Of a stretch of 64,000 bases of DNA, positions 1 to 8,644 are shown piece after piece. The stretch covers positions 1 to 64,000 of the forward strand of contig NZ_NSFV01000018.1 of NCBI RefSeq assembly GCF_002295115.1, written 5' to 3'. Below the pieces are notes generated by a model that did no database searches, was not told the origin of the DNA, and was given only the letters and a program-made list of their open reading frames with translations. Position numbers and translations under genes: made by a program. Source of the stretch: Mesorhizobium sp. WSM4311. Its GTDB lineage: Bacteria > Pseudomonadota > Alphaproteobacteria > Rhizobiales > Rhizobiaceae. Each line of letters begins with the position of its first letter. Within the stretch, counting starts at the first letter, position 1.

Positions 1-1
1 G

Positions 2-2854
2 ATCGCGGGCACCGAGGACAATCTCGCCTTCAATCTGAGCTACAAGGTCTATGACGCCGACGACACGGCTGCAACGGCCGCGACCGGCACGCTGACCGTG
101 ACAGTCGACGACGACATACCGGTTGCGAAAGTCGTGACGGCAACCCCCGTACTGGACGACGATGCACAGACGCTGTTTACCGGCAATCCGGGAGGGACGA
201 GCGATGTCGCCGACGCGAAAGTCTTGTCGGGCGGCGCGGGGTCGCTGTTTACGGTGGGCGCGGACGGCCTGAAAGCACTCAGCTTTGCCGGCCCCAATGT
301 AATGGCGATCTACAAGACCCCAAGCGGGCTCGCCGCACAGGAGGGAGTGCAATACGCTACGACGACGAATGCCGGGCACACGATTCTCACCGCGACCGGT
401 GTGATCTCAGGCAGCACAGTGTTCGTGCTCGACGTTGCGCCAGACGGTTCCTACGCCTTCACTCTGTCGGAACCGCTGGTGCACCCCACCGTCGGCACGA
501 CGGAAGAGACCATGAATGTGACGATCGGCTTCACGGTCACGGATGGTGACTCCGATGCGGCAACCGGCTCGCTTACAGTGCAGGTGAACGACGACACACC
601 GACCTTCACGCACATCACGAATGGTATCGTCGCCAATCAAGACAACAACGTTGTGGTTGGCACGCACAACCTTGCCTTCGGTGCCGATGGCGAGCAGTCG
701 ATCGAGATCACGCCGCTAACCAACATCAGCGGACTGACATATCTGCCTGTCGTCCACAATGCTGATGGCTCTGCGGATCTCATCGCGCAGGCAGGAGGAT
801 CGAATTTCTTCGATCTGAAGATCAATGCTGATGGAACCTATAAGTTTACTTTGATCGAATCTCGCCCCGTTGCCAATCAGACATTCGATTTCAGCGGCGT
901 GTCTGGCGGTGCTAGTACCATACAGTTCACACTGGGAGATGCTACCTTCAAGGCGGTTGATACCAACAACAACGGCAGCATCGGCAGCACCGAAGAACTG
1001 AAGCCGACAAGCAATGGCTTTGGCGTCCAAAATGGAAACCTGGATGTGGGAGAGCAATTTCAGGTCAACTTCGCAACAGCAATCGACAAGCTAAACTTCT
1101 TCGTGGAGCATGAGGCCGCCGGTGCTTTCACGATGACCTGGACAACGAATACCGGGCAGTCGGGTACCGCCACGACCAGCGTGGACGGCTTGCTCACCAT
1201 CGATCCGACAGGCGATTTCACCTCCATCACGTTCACTGTCACGGAAGGCAAAGCCAAATTCGACAATTTCGGCTATTCGAAGCTTATCCTGCCTTCAGAC
1301 CAGACGTTCAATTTCTCCGTGTCAGGCGTGGACGGGGACGGCGATCATTCCGCCAGTCAAACGCTGTCGATCACCGCTCTGGGCGAACACCCGGCAGGCA
1401 CTCCGATCAATGGGACGGCAGGCGACGATGCCATAACAGGGACGTCCGGTAGCGACACCATCAACGGCCTCGCGGGCGGGGACACGATGACCGGCGGAGC
1501 CGGCGCCGACACCTTCATCATCGGGACCGGCGACTCGACGCCCGTCATCGGCGGATCCGGCAATAGCGGCACGATCTCCGGCTATGACATCATCACCGAC
1601 TTCGTCGCCGGGACCGACAAATTGACCCTGCCCGGTACGCTGGTGGCGGCCACTGCCGGCCTCATCGACGGGGCAGGAGATTCCGTCCTGACGATCGGCG
1701 GAGACACGGTTGAGTCCCATTCGGTCACGAACGGCATCGCCAGTTTCTTCGGGACCGATGCCGGCGCCTCGCCCTTGGCGATCGCCACAACATCGGGCGT
1801 GGCCGCGGCGGTCCAGTATCTCATGGGCACGGACATCGGCAATGCAGGGGCGACGCTCGCATTCACGGCAACGATCTCCGGGGTGAATCACACCTACGTC
1901 TATACCCAGACAACCGCCAGCGCCGGCGTCGGAGCGCTGGTCGATCTCCAGGGCGTCACCGTAGCGAACCTGAACACGTTGATCGGTGGATCGGTCGATC
2001 CCGTTATCCTCGACTTGAACCACAATGGCTTTACCTTCTCCGATGTCAGCCACGGTGTTCAGTTCGACATGAACGGCGACGGCACCAAGGAACAACTGGC
2101 CTGGAACACGTCGAAGGACGGCATGCTGGCGGTCGACCTCAACCACGACGGCAAGATCAATGACGGCACCGAGCTGTTCACGCCGAACTTCGGCGGCGGC
2201 CATTTCGCCAGCGGGGCTGCCGCACTGACTTCGCTCGACAGCAACCATGATGGCGTCATCGATCACAACGACGCGGCGTTCAGCAGCCTGCTGATCTGGA
2301 AGGACGCCAACGCCAACGGCACCAGCGACGCCGGAGAACTGTCAAGCCTTGCCGACAATGGTGTTGCCTCCATCAGCACCGCAGCGCATCCGGCTGTCGG
2401 CGAAATCGACGGGCAGGCCTTGACCGGCAACGGCACGTTCCAGATGACCGACGGCACGAGCGGCAACTATATAGAGGTGGAACTCGATACATCGCTGGTT
2501 GCCCCGGCGCAGCCATCGGTGGCCTCCGATGGTACCCGGACATTCGCTATCGGATCGCTCGAAGTCGCCGATCTGATCGCCGACTTCCACGACGGCGCCA
2601 ACGGCGACAAGATCGATCTCTCCTCGCTGCTGAAAGGTCTGGCCGGCGTCACCGATCTCGAAGCCGGCGGCTTTGTGGAGATCTCGCAGTCCTTGGCCAA
2701 TGCGGCGAATGCCGAAGTCAAGGTCGACACGAATGGCGATGGCGACAACTACCATACGGTCGCCGTGCTGGAGAACTATACGTTCCACAGTGCTGCGGAA
2801 GCGGTGAAAATACTCTACGATGACAGCCACGGCACCAAGACGGACGTGGCCTAA
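2..2854 (+). CDS. RTX/T1SS-143-repeat large secreted protein (3' part only)
   Basis: The reading frame is open from the first bases of the window, so the gene starts upstream and only the C-terminal ~950 residues are seen. The left part consists of beta-sandwich repeats ending in motifs such as GSLTVQVNDDTP, typical of T1SS-143/VCBS-type adhesin repeats. Around nt 1412-1540 there are glycine/aspartate nonapeptides (GTSGSDTINGLAGGDTM) that bind Ca2+ in RTX proteins. From nt ~2010 to 2340 several EF-hand-like DxNxDG loops follow. The C-terminus has the acidic/hydrophobic look of a type I secretion signal. It is probably a giant calcium-dependent surface or biofilm adhesin exported by an ABC/MFP/TolC machine, but the exporter is not in the window. 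Family call is firm; adhesive role is inference. Confidence 0.88.
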   Translation: MAGTEDNLAFNLSYKVYDADDTAATAATGTLTVTVDDDIPVAKVVTATPVLDDDAQTLFTGNPGGTSDVADAKVLSGGAGSLFTVGADGLKALSFAGPNVMAIYKTPSGLAAQEGVQYATTTNAGHTILTATGVISGSTVFVLDVAPDGSYAFTLSEPLVHPTVGTTEETMNVTIGFTVTDGDSDAATGSLTVQVNDDTPTFTHITNGIVANQDNNVVVGTHNLAFGADGEQSIEITPLTNISGLTYLPVVHNADGSADLIAQAGGSNFFDLKINADGTYKFTLIESRPVANQTFDFSGVSGGASTIQFTLGDATFKAVDTNNNGSIGSTEELKPTSNGFGVQNGNLDVGEQFQVNFATAIDKLNFFVEHEAAGAFTMTWTTNTGQSGTATTSVDGLLTIDPTGDFTSITFTVTEGKAKFDNFGYSKLILPSDQTFNFSVSGVDGDGDHSASQTLSITALGEHPAGTPINGTAGDDAITGTSGSDTINGLAGGDTMTGGAGADTFIIGTGDSTPVIGGSGNSGTISGYDIITDFVAGTDKLTLPGTLVAATAGLIDGAGDSVLTIGGDTVESHSVTNGIASFFGTDAGASPLAIATTSGVAAAVQYLMGTDIGNAGATLAFTATISGVNHTYVYTQTTASAGVGALVDLQGVTVANLNTLIGGSVDPVILDLNHNGFTFSDVSHGVQFDMNGDGTKEQLAWNTSKDGMLAVDLNHDGKINDGTELFTPNFGGGHFASGAAALTSLDSNHDGVIDHNDAAFSSLLIWKDANANGTSDAGELSSLADNGVASISTAAHPAVGEIDGQALTGNGTFQMTDGTSGNYIEVELDTSLVAPAQPSVASDGTRTFAIGSLEVADLIADFHDGANGDKIDLSSLLKGLAGVTDLEAGGFVEISQSLANAANAEVKVDTNGDGDNYHTVAVLENYTFHSAAEAVKILYDDSHGTKTDVA

Positions 2855-2881
2855 GGGGCGAAAGGGACGAGGTGGATGAGC

Positions 2882-3250
2882 ATGAACAGAATTTTGCGTG
2901 TGGCTTTCGGGGCCGGGCTGCTGTCGATTGTTGCGACCGGGCTTGAAGCCGCGGACATCATCGAGGGACCTGTAGGCGACTATTGCCGCACCGTCGGCAC
3001 GTCCAACCTGGTGTTGAACGACAATATCGTCGACCTCAAGCAGCAGGTGGTGAAGCTGATGGACGAATCGGTTGCGGTCGCCAAGAGCCCGGAATGGATC
3101 AACTCATCCCGGCCTGCCTTCGTCTGGGCTTCGGAAGCCAAGGTCGCCTGCGGCATGGCCTATGGCTATCTGAAGACGAACTACAAAGACGAAGACACGC
3201 TCAACAAATGCGAGTGTTTCCACGATCGCATGGTCGAGTACATGCACTGA
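2882..3250 (+). CDS. small secreted protein of unknown function
   Basis: About 122 residues. It begins with a clear Sec signal peptide (MNRILRVAFGAGLLSIVATG, cleavage near LEAA-D) and continues as a short alpha-helical domain with four cysteines (DYC, VAC, and CEC near the C-terminus), suggesting periplasmic disulfides. An ATG at 2876 lies six bases upstream, but the GAGG at 2869-2872 is better spaced for the ATG at 2882. It follows the RTX gene by 27 bases on the same strand and may be co-transcribed. I do not recognise a named family; it could serve the secreted adhesin or be independent. Confidence 0.6.
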   Translation: MNRILRVAFGAGLLSIVATGLEAADIIEGPVGDYCRTVGTSNLVLNDNIVDLKQQVVKLMDESVAVAKSPEWINSSRPAFVWASEAKVACGMAYGYLKTNYKDEDTLNKCECFHDRMVEYMH

Positions 3251-3578
3251 CCGGATGGGCCGCGCCTGTTGGCCATCATGACATCGGACGGATCAATTTC
3301 ATCGGCGATCGCCGCAACGATCGCCCTGTCCAGCCTTGATCTGTCCGCCGCGCAGGCCGGCGCCAACTGGCTGGGCCGGTGCCGATTGCGTGCGCGGCGT
3401 GTTCGTACCCGGGCCACGACAGATGAAATGCTACCGACTATCGCGCCGCCAGGCGCGTCAAGGCGCCGACTCCCGGCTTTCGCCGATTAAAGAACAGCAA
3501 GACGGCGCGGCAAGTCCGCCGTAACATGAATTGAGGACCAGACCGGGCAATATCCGGCGGCAGACGAGTGGAGCAATC
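3251..3578. other. gap with a possible frameshifted small secreted-protein gene
   Basis: This 328-base stretch has no intact convincing gene. In frame 2 (nt ~3290-3370) a translated stretch resembles a signal peptide (IAATIALSSLDLSAAQAGA). One base out of frame, nt ~3375-3524 reads DCVRGVFVPGPRQMKCYRL, which looks like a small Cys-containing domain. A single-base shift near nt 3370 would join them into one ~75-residue secreted protein. This may be a broken gene or chance; no homologue is recalled with certainty. Confidence 0.25.
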
Positions 3579-4778
3579 ATGGAAGCTGTCCGGCAGGGCC
3601 GCAGTCCGCGGATCTGGGCAATCGCCCTGGCGCTCACCATGCCGTTGTCGGGCTGCCAGTCGAAAGGCGGCGTTTCCGAAGTGCTCGATCCGGCCGCCGT
3701 CGCCGCGCCCGCGGGACAGAATGGCGCCGCCGGCGCCGCTCCGGCCCGGGCGAGCCAGTCGCTCGGCACCGGTTCGGCCAAAGTCACGATGCTGCTGCCC
3801 TTGTCCGCTCCCGGCCCGTCAGGGGAAACCGGGCGCAAGATGCTCGACGGCGCCAAGCTGGCGATGACGGATATCGGCAATGGGTTGCTGACGCTGACGA
3901 TAGAAGACACGAAAGGCGACAGCGCGCAGGCCGGCAAATTGGCCGTGCAAGCCATCACGACGGGATCCAAGGTCGTCATCGGCCCGACCGAACTGCCGGC
4001 GGCCCAGCATATTGCCACGCTGTCCGGCTCGACGCGCCCCCCGGTTCTGGCGCTTGCCGACAATTTCGCCGGCAGCGCCGGGGTTTATGCCGTGCGCCTC
4101 AGCGAAGCCGACAGCGCCGCGGCGGGTGCCGCGGGGCTCGCCGCGAAAGGCCGCAAGAAGTTCGTGTTGCTTGTCGCGGAAGGCTCGAACGCCAGCGCCG
4201 TGGAGAAGCGGGTGGCGAACGGCCTCAGCATCTATGGCGCGACGCTCGCGGTCACCCTGCCCTATCCGGCCGGCGACGGGAGCAGCAAGGCTGTCGACCA
4301 GATGGGCTCACTCGTCGACGCTCCCGACGCTGTCATTATTGCCAGCGGCGATGCCAGCCCCGCGCCCGTCCTTGCCGCCCTGAAATCAAAGGGCATTCCG
4401 GGGAAAGCGGTTTCAGTCGTCGGAACCGACCGTTGGCTGGAGCGCCCGATGGATCCACTGTTCGAGGGGGCATACATCGCCACGCTCGATCCAGGCGAAA
4501 CCGGACCGATCGCCGACCGCTTCAGGACGACATACAACTACCCGGCCGACGTCAATGTGGCCTATGCCTATGATATGGTTGCCCTGACCGCAGGAATTGC
4601 CAGCGCGGTCGGACCCGACGGCTTCAGCAAACAGACCCTCGAAAACCCGAACGGGTTTCGCGGATCGACGGGTTTGTTCCGCTTTCGCGCTGACGGTTCC
4701 AGCCAAAGATCGATGCCATTCTATCGGATAGAAAAGGGTGCGCTCAAACTGGTTGCCAAATCGACGTCGGGCTTCTGA
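3579..4778 (+). CDS. periplasmic-binding-fold lipoprotein (LpoA/Leu-binding-like)
   Basis: 399 residues. A signal peptide ends in a lipobox (L23-S-G-C26), so it is predicted to be a lipid-anchored periplasmic protein. After a low-complexity Ala/Pro/Gly linker comes a type I periplasmic-binding fold (Peripla_BP_6 type) running from KVTMLLPLSAPG to the C-terminus, as in branched-chain amino acid binding proteins and in penicillin-binding-protein activators. No ABC permease genes are adjacent, which favours a sensor or cell-wall-activator role over transport, but this is inference. The ATG at 3579 is preceded by a GTGGAG ribosome-binding site; the longer in-frame start at 3531 would put the signal peptide inside the protein. 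Confidence 0.75.
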   Translation: MEAVRQGRSPRIWAIALALTMPLSGCQSKGGVSEVLDPAAVAAPAGQNGAAGAAPARASQSLGTGSAKVTMLLPLSAPGPSGETGRKMLDGAKLAMTDIGNGLLTLTIEDTKGDSAQAGKLAVQAITTGSKVVIGPTELPAAQHIATLSGSTRPPVLALADNFAGSAGVYAVRLSEADSAAAGAAGLAAKGRKKFVLLVAEGSNASAVEKRVANGLSIYGATLAVTLPYPAGDGSSKAVDQMGSLVDAPDAVIIASGDASPAPVLAALKSKGIPGKAVSVVGTDRWLERPMDPLFEGAYIATLDPGETGPIADRFRTTYNYPADVNVAYAYDMVALTAGIASAVGPDGFSKQTLENPNGFRGSTGLFRFRADGSSQRSMPFYRIEKGALKLVAKSTSGF

Positions 4779-4820
4779 CCGGCCGCCGGCGGGACCTTGC
4801 GTGAACGCCGCGCCGGCCTG

Positions 4821-5519
4821 ATGGGCCGGCATGCCCGCCTGGTGATCGCGATCGGGGGCCTCGAGCTAATGCTCGGAATTGTCCTGATCATGCAGGCCGG
4901 AGCCTTGCTTTCTCTCGGCCGGCCTGCCCGTGCGCCGTCCCTGGAAATTGCCGGCAAGCAAGCAACCCCGACGGCCGCGGCCATTCCCGACGGACAGTTG
5001 CGGGAACCGGCGCGGCGTATTGCCGAGGGCCTTATCGCTCCCCCGCCGGTCGACGTGTCGGAAATCGAGCGGGTCGAAGCCCGGCCGCCGCTCGGAGAAC
5101 TCGGCCTAGCCGTCCGCCCCAAAACGCCCATGCCGCAGGACTGGCATGAAACCCTGCTCTACCGTCCGATTGCAACGTCGTCGGCGGTTTTCGAATCGAT
5201 GGGGTGGAAGGTGGTCATCAGCGGGGCTCAGGACATCGGCGTGGACCAGACCTGTTCGTTTCGCGACGAGGCCTGGCCCTGCGGCCAGCAGGCCCGCGCG
5301 GCCTTCAATGCCTGGCTGCGGGGGCGCGCGCTGAACTGTTTCCTGCCGCCGGGAACCGAGCGCTTCGCCATCGCCGCGCCGTGCCGTCTGGGCAAGCAGG
5401 ATGTCGGCGCCTGGCTGGTGTCCAACGGCTGGGCGATGGCGCTGCCCGGCGGTATCTATGGCAAGGCGGAAACAATTGCCAGGAATGCCGGAATGGGTAT
5501 CTTCGGACCGCCGCAATAG
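4821..5519 (+). CDS. membrane-anchored SNase-like (thermonuclease family) protein
   Basis: About 232 residues. The N-terminus carries one hydrophobic anchor (LVIAIGGLELMLGIVLIMQA), followed by a Pro/Ala-rich linker. The C-terminal ~130 residues resemble the staphylococcal nuclease (OB-fold) homologues common in rhizobia: CSFRDEAWPCGQQARAAF, then CRLGKQDVGAWLVSNGWAMA. Several cysteines in the extracytoplasmic part suggest disulfides. I cannot confirm the catalytic Arg/Glu set, so nuclease activity is uncertain. It lies 42 bases after the lipoprotein gene. An alternative TTG start at 4797 adds eight residues; neither start has a strong ribosome-binding site. Confidence 0.6.
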   Translation: MGRHARLVIAIGGLELMLGIVLIMQAGALLSLGRPARAPSLEIAGKQATPTAAAIPDGQLREPARRIAEGLIAPPPVDVSEIERVEARPPLGELGLAVRPKTPMPQDWHETLLYRPIATSSAVFESMGWKVVISGAQDIGVDQTCSFRDEAWPCGQQARAAFNAWLRGRALNCFLPPGTERFAIAAPCRLGKQDVGAWLVSNGWAMALPGGIYGKAETIARNAGMGIFGPPQ

Positions 5520-5575
5520 GCAGAGTTTGATCGTCAAAATGCAGGGTTTTTCGCAGACCGGCTTCGTCCCCGGTA

Positions 5576-5603
5576 TGGAAAAACACCATTCGGCCTTTTT
5601 CCA
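5576..5603. other. inverted repeat upstream of the GGDEF gene
   Basis: TGGAAAAA at 5576-5583 and its exact complement TTTTTCCA at 5596-5603 flank a 12-base loop, in the 161-base gap between the SNase-like gene and the GGDEF gene. It could be a weak terminator for the upstream gene or a protein-binding site. Only the symmetry is seen. Confidence 0.3.
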
Positions 5604-5680
5604 TCAAATTGTACAGTTCGGCGAAACCGAAATTACGGCAGGCAGGCCTTATACCAGCCGACCTGACAGGAGATTGGCCA

Positions 5681-6433
5681 ATGACGAGACCGATGGCGAC
5701 CACCACTGCCCAGCCCTGGAAGCAGGTCGCGTGGCTGACATTGCTAGGGACCGCCGGAAGCCTCGGCCTTTCCCTTGGCCTCAACTACCTCCTCCTGTTC
5801 AGCGACGCGCTGACGCCATTCGCCCGCAGCATGATCACCGCGGGACTGCTGCCGGTCATCATCGGCCTGCCGCTTTTCGCGCTGATCGGCTGGAACCGGG
5901 TCGAGATCCACCGCTACCGGCAGGAACTCAACAGGTCCGGGACGTATGACAGGCTGACGGGCTGCCTGAACGGGCCGGTTTTCACGTCGATGGTCGAGCG
6001 ACGTGCAGCCAGGCGATCGGGGCCAGGACCGCGCTCGGGCGCCTTCCTGATCATCCACCCCGAACACCTTCGATCCATCAACATGCGCTTCGGCCTTGAA
6101 TGGGGCGACGAGGCCTTGCGGCTCATCGTCTCGACCATCCAGTCGTCGGTGCGCGAGGAGGACCTGATCGGACGCATCGGGGCCTCGATGTTCGGGGTTT
6201 TCCTCGCTGGCGCGACCGAATCGGAGGCCAAGGAGATCGGCGAACGCATCCGCACCCGTATCGCGCAAGTCTATTTCGCGCCAAAAGGCACCGAGGATGT
6301 CCTCACCATCAAGGTCGGCGGCGTGATGCTGGAGAAGGAAATGGAGTTCTCGGACATGTTCCGGTCGGCCGAACAACACCTGTCCGACGCGCAGGATGAA
6401 GCCGGGTTCGAACTGACGCATCTCCACAGCTGA
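5681..6433 (+). CDS. membrane GGDEF-domain protein with degenerate active site
   Basis: 250 residues. Two membrane helices lie at the N-terminus (residues ~13-38 and ~45-67), followed by a cytoplasmic GGDEF-like domain. The entry motif YDRLTGCLNG matches the family DxLTGxxNR. The metal-binding Asp of the first strand is replaced (LIIHPEHLRSIN instead of LxxDLDxFKxIN), and the signature GG[DE]EF reads GASMF (RIGASMFGVFL). The domain should therefore not make cyclic di-GMP; it may bind a ligand or partner. The ATG at 5681 has a good AGGAGA site at 5668-5673, which rules out a longer in-frame start at 5609. The gene ends 36 bases before the tRNA-Thr-derived repeat that marks the island's left end. 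Confidence 0.8.
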   Translation: MTRPMATTTAQPWKQVAWLTLLGTAGSLGLSLGLNYLLLFSDALTPFARSMITAGLLPVIIGLPLFALIGWNRVEIHRYRQELNRSGTYDRLTGCLNGPVFTSMVERRAARRSGPGPRSGAFLIIHPEHLRSINMRFGLEWGDEALRLIVSTIQSSVREEDLIGRIGASMFGVFLAGATESEAKEIGERIRTRIAQVYFAPKGTEDVLTIKVGGVMLEKEMEFSDMFRSAEQHLSDAQDEAGFELTHLHS

Positions 6434-6469
6434 CGACAGCCGGGGCGGCAAAGCGGGTCAATTCAGGGG

Positions 6470-6499
6470 AACTGGTGCTGCGAGAGAGGATTGAATTCT
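6470..6499. repeat. left att-like direct repeat: fragment of the tRNA-Thr 3' end
   Basis: Thirty bases match 29933-29962 in the same orientation with one mismatch; the first 26 (6470-6495) are identical. The copy includes the complement of CCA, the 3' acceptor strand and part of the T-arm of tRNA-Thr(GGT), but no other part of the tRNA. Similarity continues about 11 bases to the left with two single-base gaps. This is the classic scar of site-specific integration into a tRNA 3' end. Confidence 0.8.
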
Positions 6500-6617
6500 G
6501 AATACCTCTATATAAATCAATATCTTACGTCAATAGTTTGTAACATTGTGACGACCGACAAGATGACCCCGAAAGACACCTCCGGTGCCGTATTAAGGTC
6601 AGCACCCGCTGAAACCT

Positions 6618-7859
6618 TTACATCAGTCCATGCGCTATTAGTCGCGCAGCCGGCATCCGCCGCAGCGCTACCATTGCGACAACGCCAAGCAGCGGGCCAG
6701 GCGCGAGGATCAGGAAGCTCCAGCGCCAGCCGAAAACCTCCGCCACCGATGAAGTCAGGTGGATCGAGACAAAGGTGAGCGCGATGCCGACGCTCAACTG
6801 CAACGAGAGTGCCGTGCCGACATAGCGCGGGTCGCTCAATTCGGTGGTCATTGCGGAAAACTGCGCGGAATCGCCGATGACGGTCATCCCCCAGAGAATG
6901 GCGATGGCGATGAACAGCCAAAGCGGCCCGTCGAAGGCGAGGCCGATCGTCAGCGCGCAAAATCCCGAAAGCGTCATCATCATTGCTGCTGTTGCCGTGC
7001 GGCCGATGCGGTCGGCGACAATCCCGCCCAGGATCGAGCCGATCCCGCCAGACGCGACGACAAGGAAGGCAAGCAGGGACGCCATCCTTGGGCCATCGGT
7101 GCCTAGGCCGGGGCTTCCCGCCCTGATATAGGCCAGCATCCAGCCCCACATGGCGTAGAGCTCCCACATGTGTCCGAGATAGCCGAGATTGGCGAGAGCC
7201 AGCGGGCGGTTCTGCAGGACCGCCCGGATATGGCGGCGGTCGAAGGTAGATTTGGCGAAGGGATAAGGGCCTTCACTGCCAAGACACAGGATCAGGATTG
7301 CGCCTGCCAATGCAGCGAGCGAGGTCGCGATGATGACATCCTGCCAGGAGACATCGGTCGCAAATGCGGACAGCAGATGCGGAAACGCCGATCCTAGCGT
7401 CAGCGCCGCGAGCAAGGCACCCAGTGCCACGCCGCGCCCGCGGCGGAACCAGGTCGAAACCAGTTTGAGCGCCGGTGGATAGACACCTGCCAGGGCCGCG
7501 CCGGTGGCGAAGCGGGCAAGCAGCAGCAAGCCGACGGACGGGGTGACCAGCAGGCAGAGATTGGCAATCGCGGTGATCAGGGCACTGATGCCGATCACCT
7601 TGCGAAGCGAGACGATGTCCAGCAGGCCAGCAATGCTGGAGGCGAGCGCGCCAACCGCGAAGCCGACCTGCACGGCGCCTGTGATCCAGGCGCCTTGCGC
7701 CGGCGACAACCCCCAGACTTGCGTCAGCTGCGGCGCGATCGCGGTAGCCGAGAACCAGGCAGTCATGGGCAGGAAGGCGCCGGCGCAGATCACCGCCAGC
7801 ATCGACCAGCGCCGGCCGGCGCCAATGCCGACCGGGTTTGTGGCTGCCATGGGTTCCAT
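6618..7859 (-). CDS. MFS transporter
   Basis: 413 residues with about twelve hydrophobic segments and no large soluble domain, as in the major facilitator superfamily. The N-half contains WGLSPAQGAWITGAVQVGF and LASSIAGLLDIVSLRKVIG, the loop 2-3 region of MFS proteins. The closest recalled group is the CynX/YfcJ-like exporters. The substrate cannot be read from sequence. The start lies nine bases after the stop of the peroxiredoxin gene on the same strand, so the two are almost certainly one operon; an in-frame ATG at 7850 is an alternative start. The divergent LysR gene at 8645 is the likely regulator. Confidence 0.8.
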   Translation of the reverse strand: MEPMAATNPVGIGAGRRWSMLAVICAGAFLPMTAWFSATAIAPQLTQVWGLSPAQGAWITGAVQVGFAVGALASSIAGLLDIVSLRKVIGISALITAIANLCLLVTPSVGLLLLARFATGAALAGVYPPALKLVSTWFRRGRGVALGALLAALTLGSAFPHLLSAFATDVSWQDVIIATSLAALAGAILILCLGSEGPYPFAKSTFDRRHIRAVLQNRPLALANLGYLGHMWELYAMWGWMLAYIRAGSPGLGTDGPRMASLLAFLVVASGGIGSILGGIVADRIGRTATAAMMMTLSGFCALTIGLAFDGPLWLFIAIAILWGMTVIGDSAQFSAMTTELSDPRYVGTALSLQLSVGIALTFVSIHLTSSVAEVFGWRWSFLILAPGPLLGVVAMVALRRMPAARLIAHGLM

Positions 7860-7868
7860 CTGGCGGTC

Positions 7869-8534
7869 TCAGACGGTGACGACGTTTTGCAACCGCTTCA
7901 GCAGCGGAAGCAGACCGGCCGGGTCGGGTCGGATTGTGTAGTCCGGGCTCACCTCCGCGTAGACGATGATGCCATCGCGCCTGATCACGAACCGCGCCGG
8001 CATCGGCAAGGTCCATGACGGGTCTTCGTTGATGGCAGGCAGATCGACGCCGAAGCTCTTGTAGAGCGCGATCAGATCGTCGGGCAGGCGGAAGCGCAGG
8101 CCAAAGTTGCTGGCGACCTCGCCGTTCGGATCGCTCAGCATCGGGAACGTTACCTGCTTGTCGCGCTTGGCCTTGCGACCGTTCGCCGGTGATTGTGGGG
8201 AGATGGAGACCAGTTGCGCGCCGGTGGCGTTGATTGCCGGCCAGGTTTCCTCCAGTGCGCCAAGTTCGATGTTGCAATAGGGGCACCAGACACCGCGGTA
8301 GAAGCTGAGCACCAGCGGACCGAGCGCCAGCAGGTCGGCCGACGAAACGAGGCCGCCGTCAGCCTCCATCAATGTGAAGGTCGGCGCGACAGCACCGACC
8401 CCCAAGGCGCGGGCGGCCTGACCGGAAGCGAGAAGCTCGGCGGTGGCGCGATGCATGATCTCGACCGCCTGTCTGGGCGCCTTCTTGCTCTCAAAGTCGG
8501 CCTTGAAGGCATCAAGCTTGTCTTGAAGCGACAT
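7869..8534 (-). CDS. AhpC/TSA-family peroxiredoxin-like protein
   Basis: 221 residues. A helical N-terminal extension precedes a thioredoxin-fold domain whose active-site region reads FYRGVWCPYC, the peroxiredoxin position with a CxxC instead of the single peroxidatic Cys of classical AhpC. The family probably reduces hydroperoxides, or acts as a thiol oxidoreductase, in the cytoplasm; no signal peptide is seen. The ATG at 8532-8534 has a GGAG site and explains the family-typical N-terminus MSLQDKLDAF; the open frame upstream to 8708 runs into the LysR promoter and is not used. It is first gene of an operon with the MFS gene and is divergent from the LysR gene. Confidence 0.85.
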   Translation of the reverse strand: MSLQDKLDAFKADFESKKAPRQAVEIMHRATAELLASGQAARALGVGAVAPTFTLMEADGGLVSSADLLALGPLVLSFYRGVWCPYCNIELGALEETWPAINATGAQLVSISPQSPANGRKAKRDKQVTFPMLSDPNGEVASNFGLRFRLPDDLIALYKSFGVDLPAINEDPSWTLPMPARFVIRRDGIIVYAEVSPDYTIRPDPAGLLPLLKRLQNVVTV

Positions 8535-8644
8535 GGAATTACTCCGAAGATTTCTCACCGCTCTCACAGCGGCGGAAACGTCCTCGCCTATTTCCCAAAA
8601 CAGGGGTAGCCTGCCGGAAAGGATAGCAATCATTCGGAAAATGG

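Noticed and set aside
1322-2266. Long antisense reading frame inside the RTX gene
   Set aside because: Arg/Gly/Asp-rich shadow of GC-biased codons; the plus frame has clear repeat structure.
6491-6778. Plus-strand frame beginning in the AT-rich flank of the left repeat
   Set aside because: No family character and it overlaps antisense the conserved end of the MFS gene.
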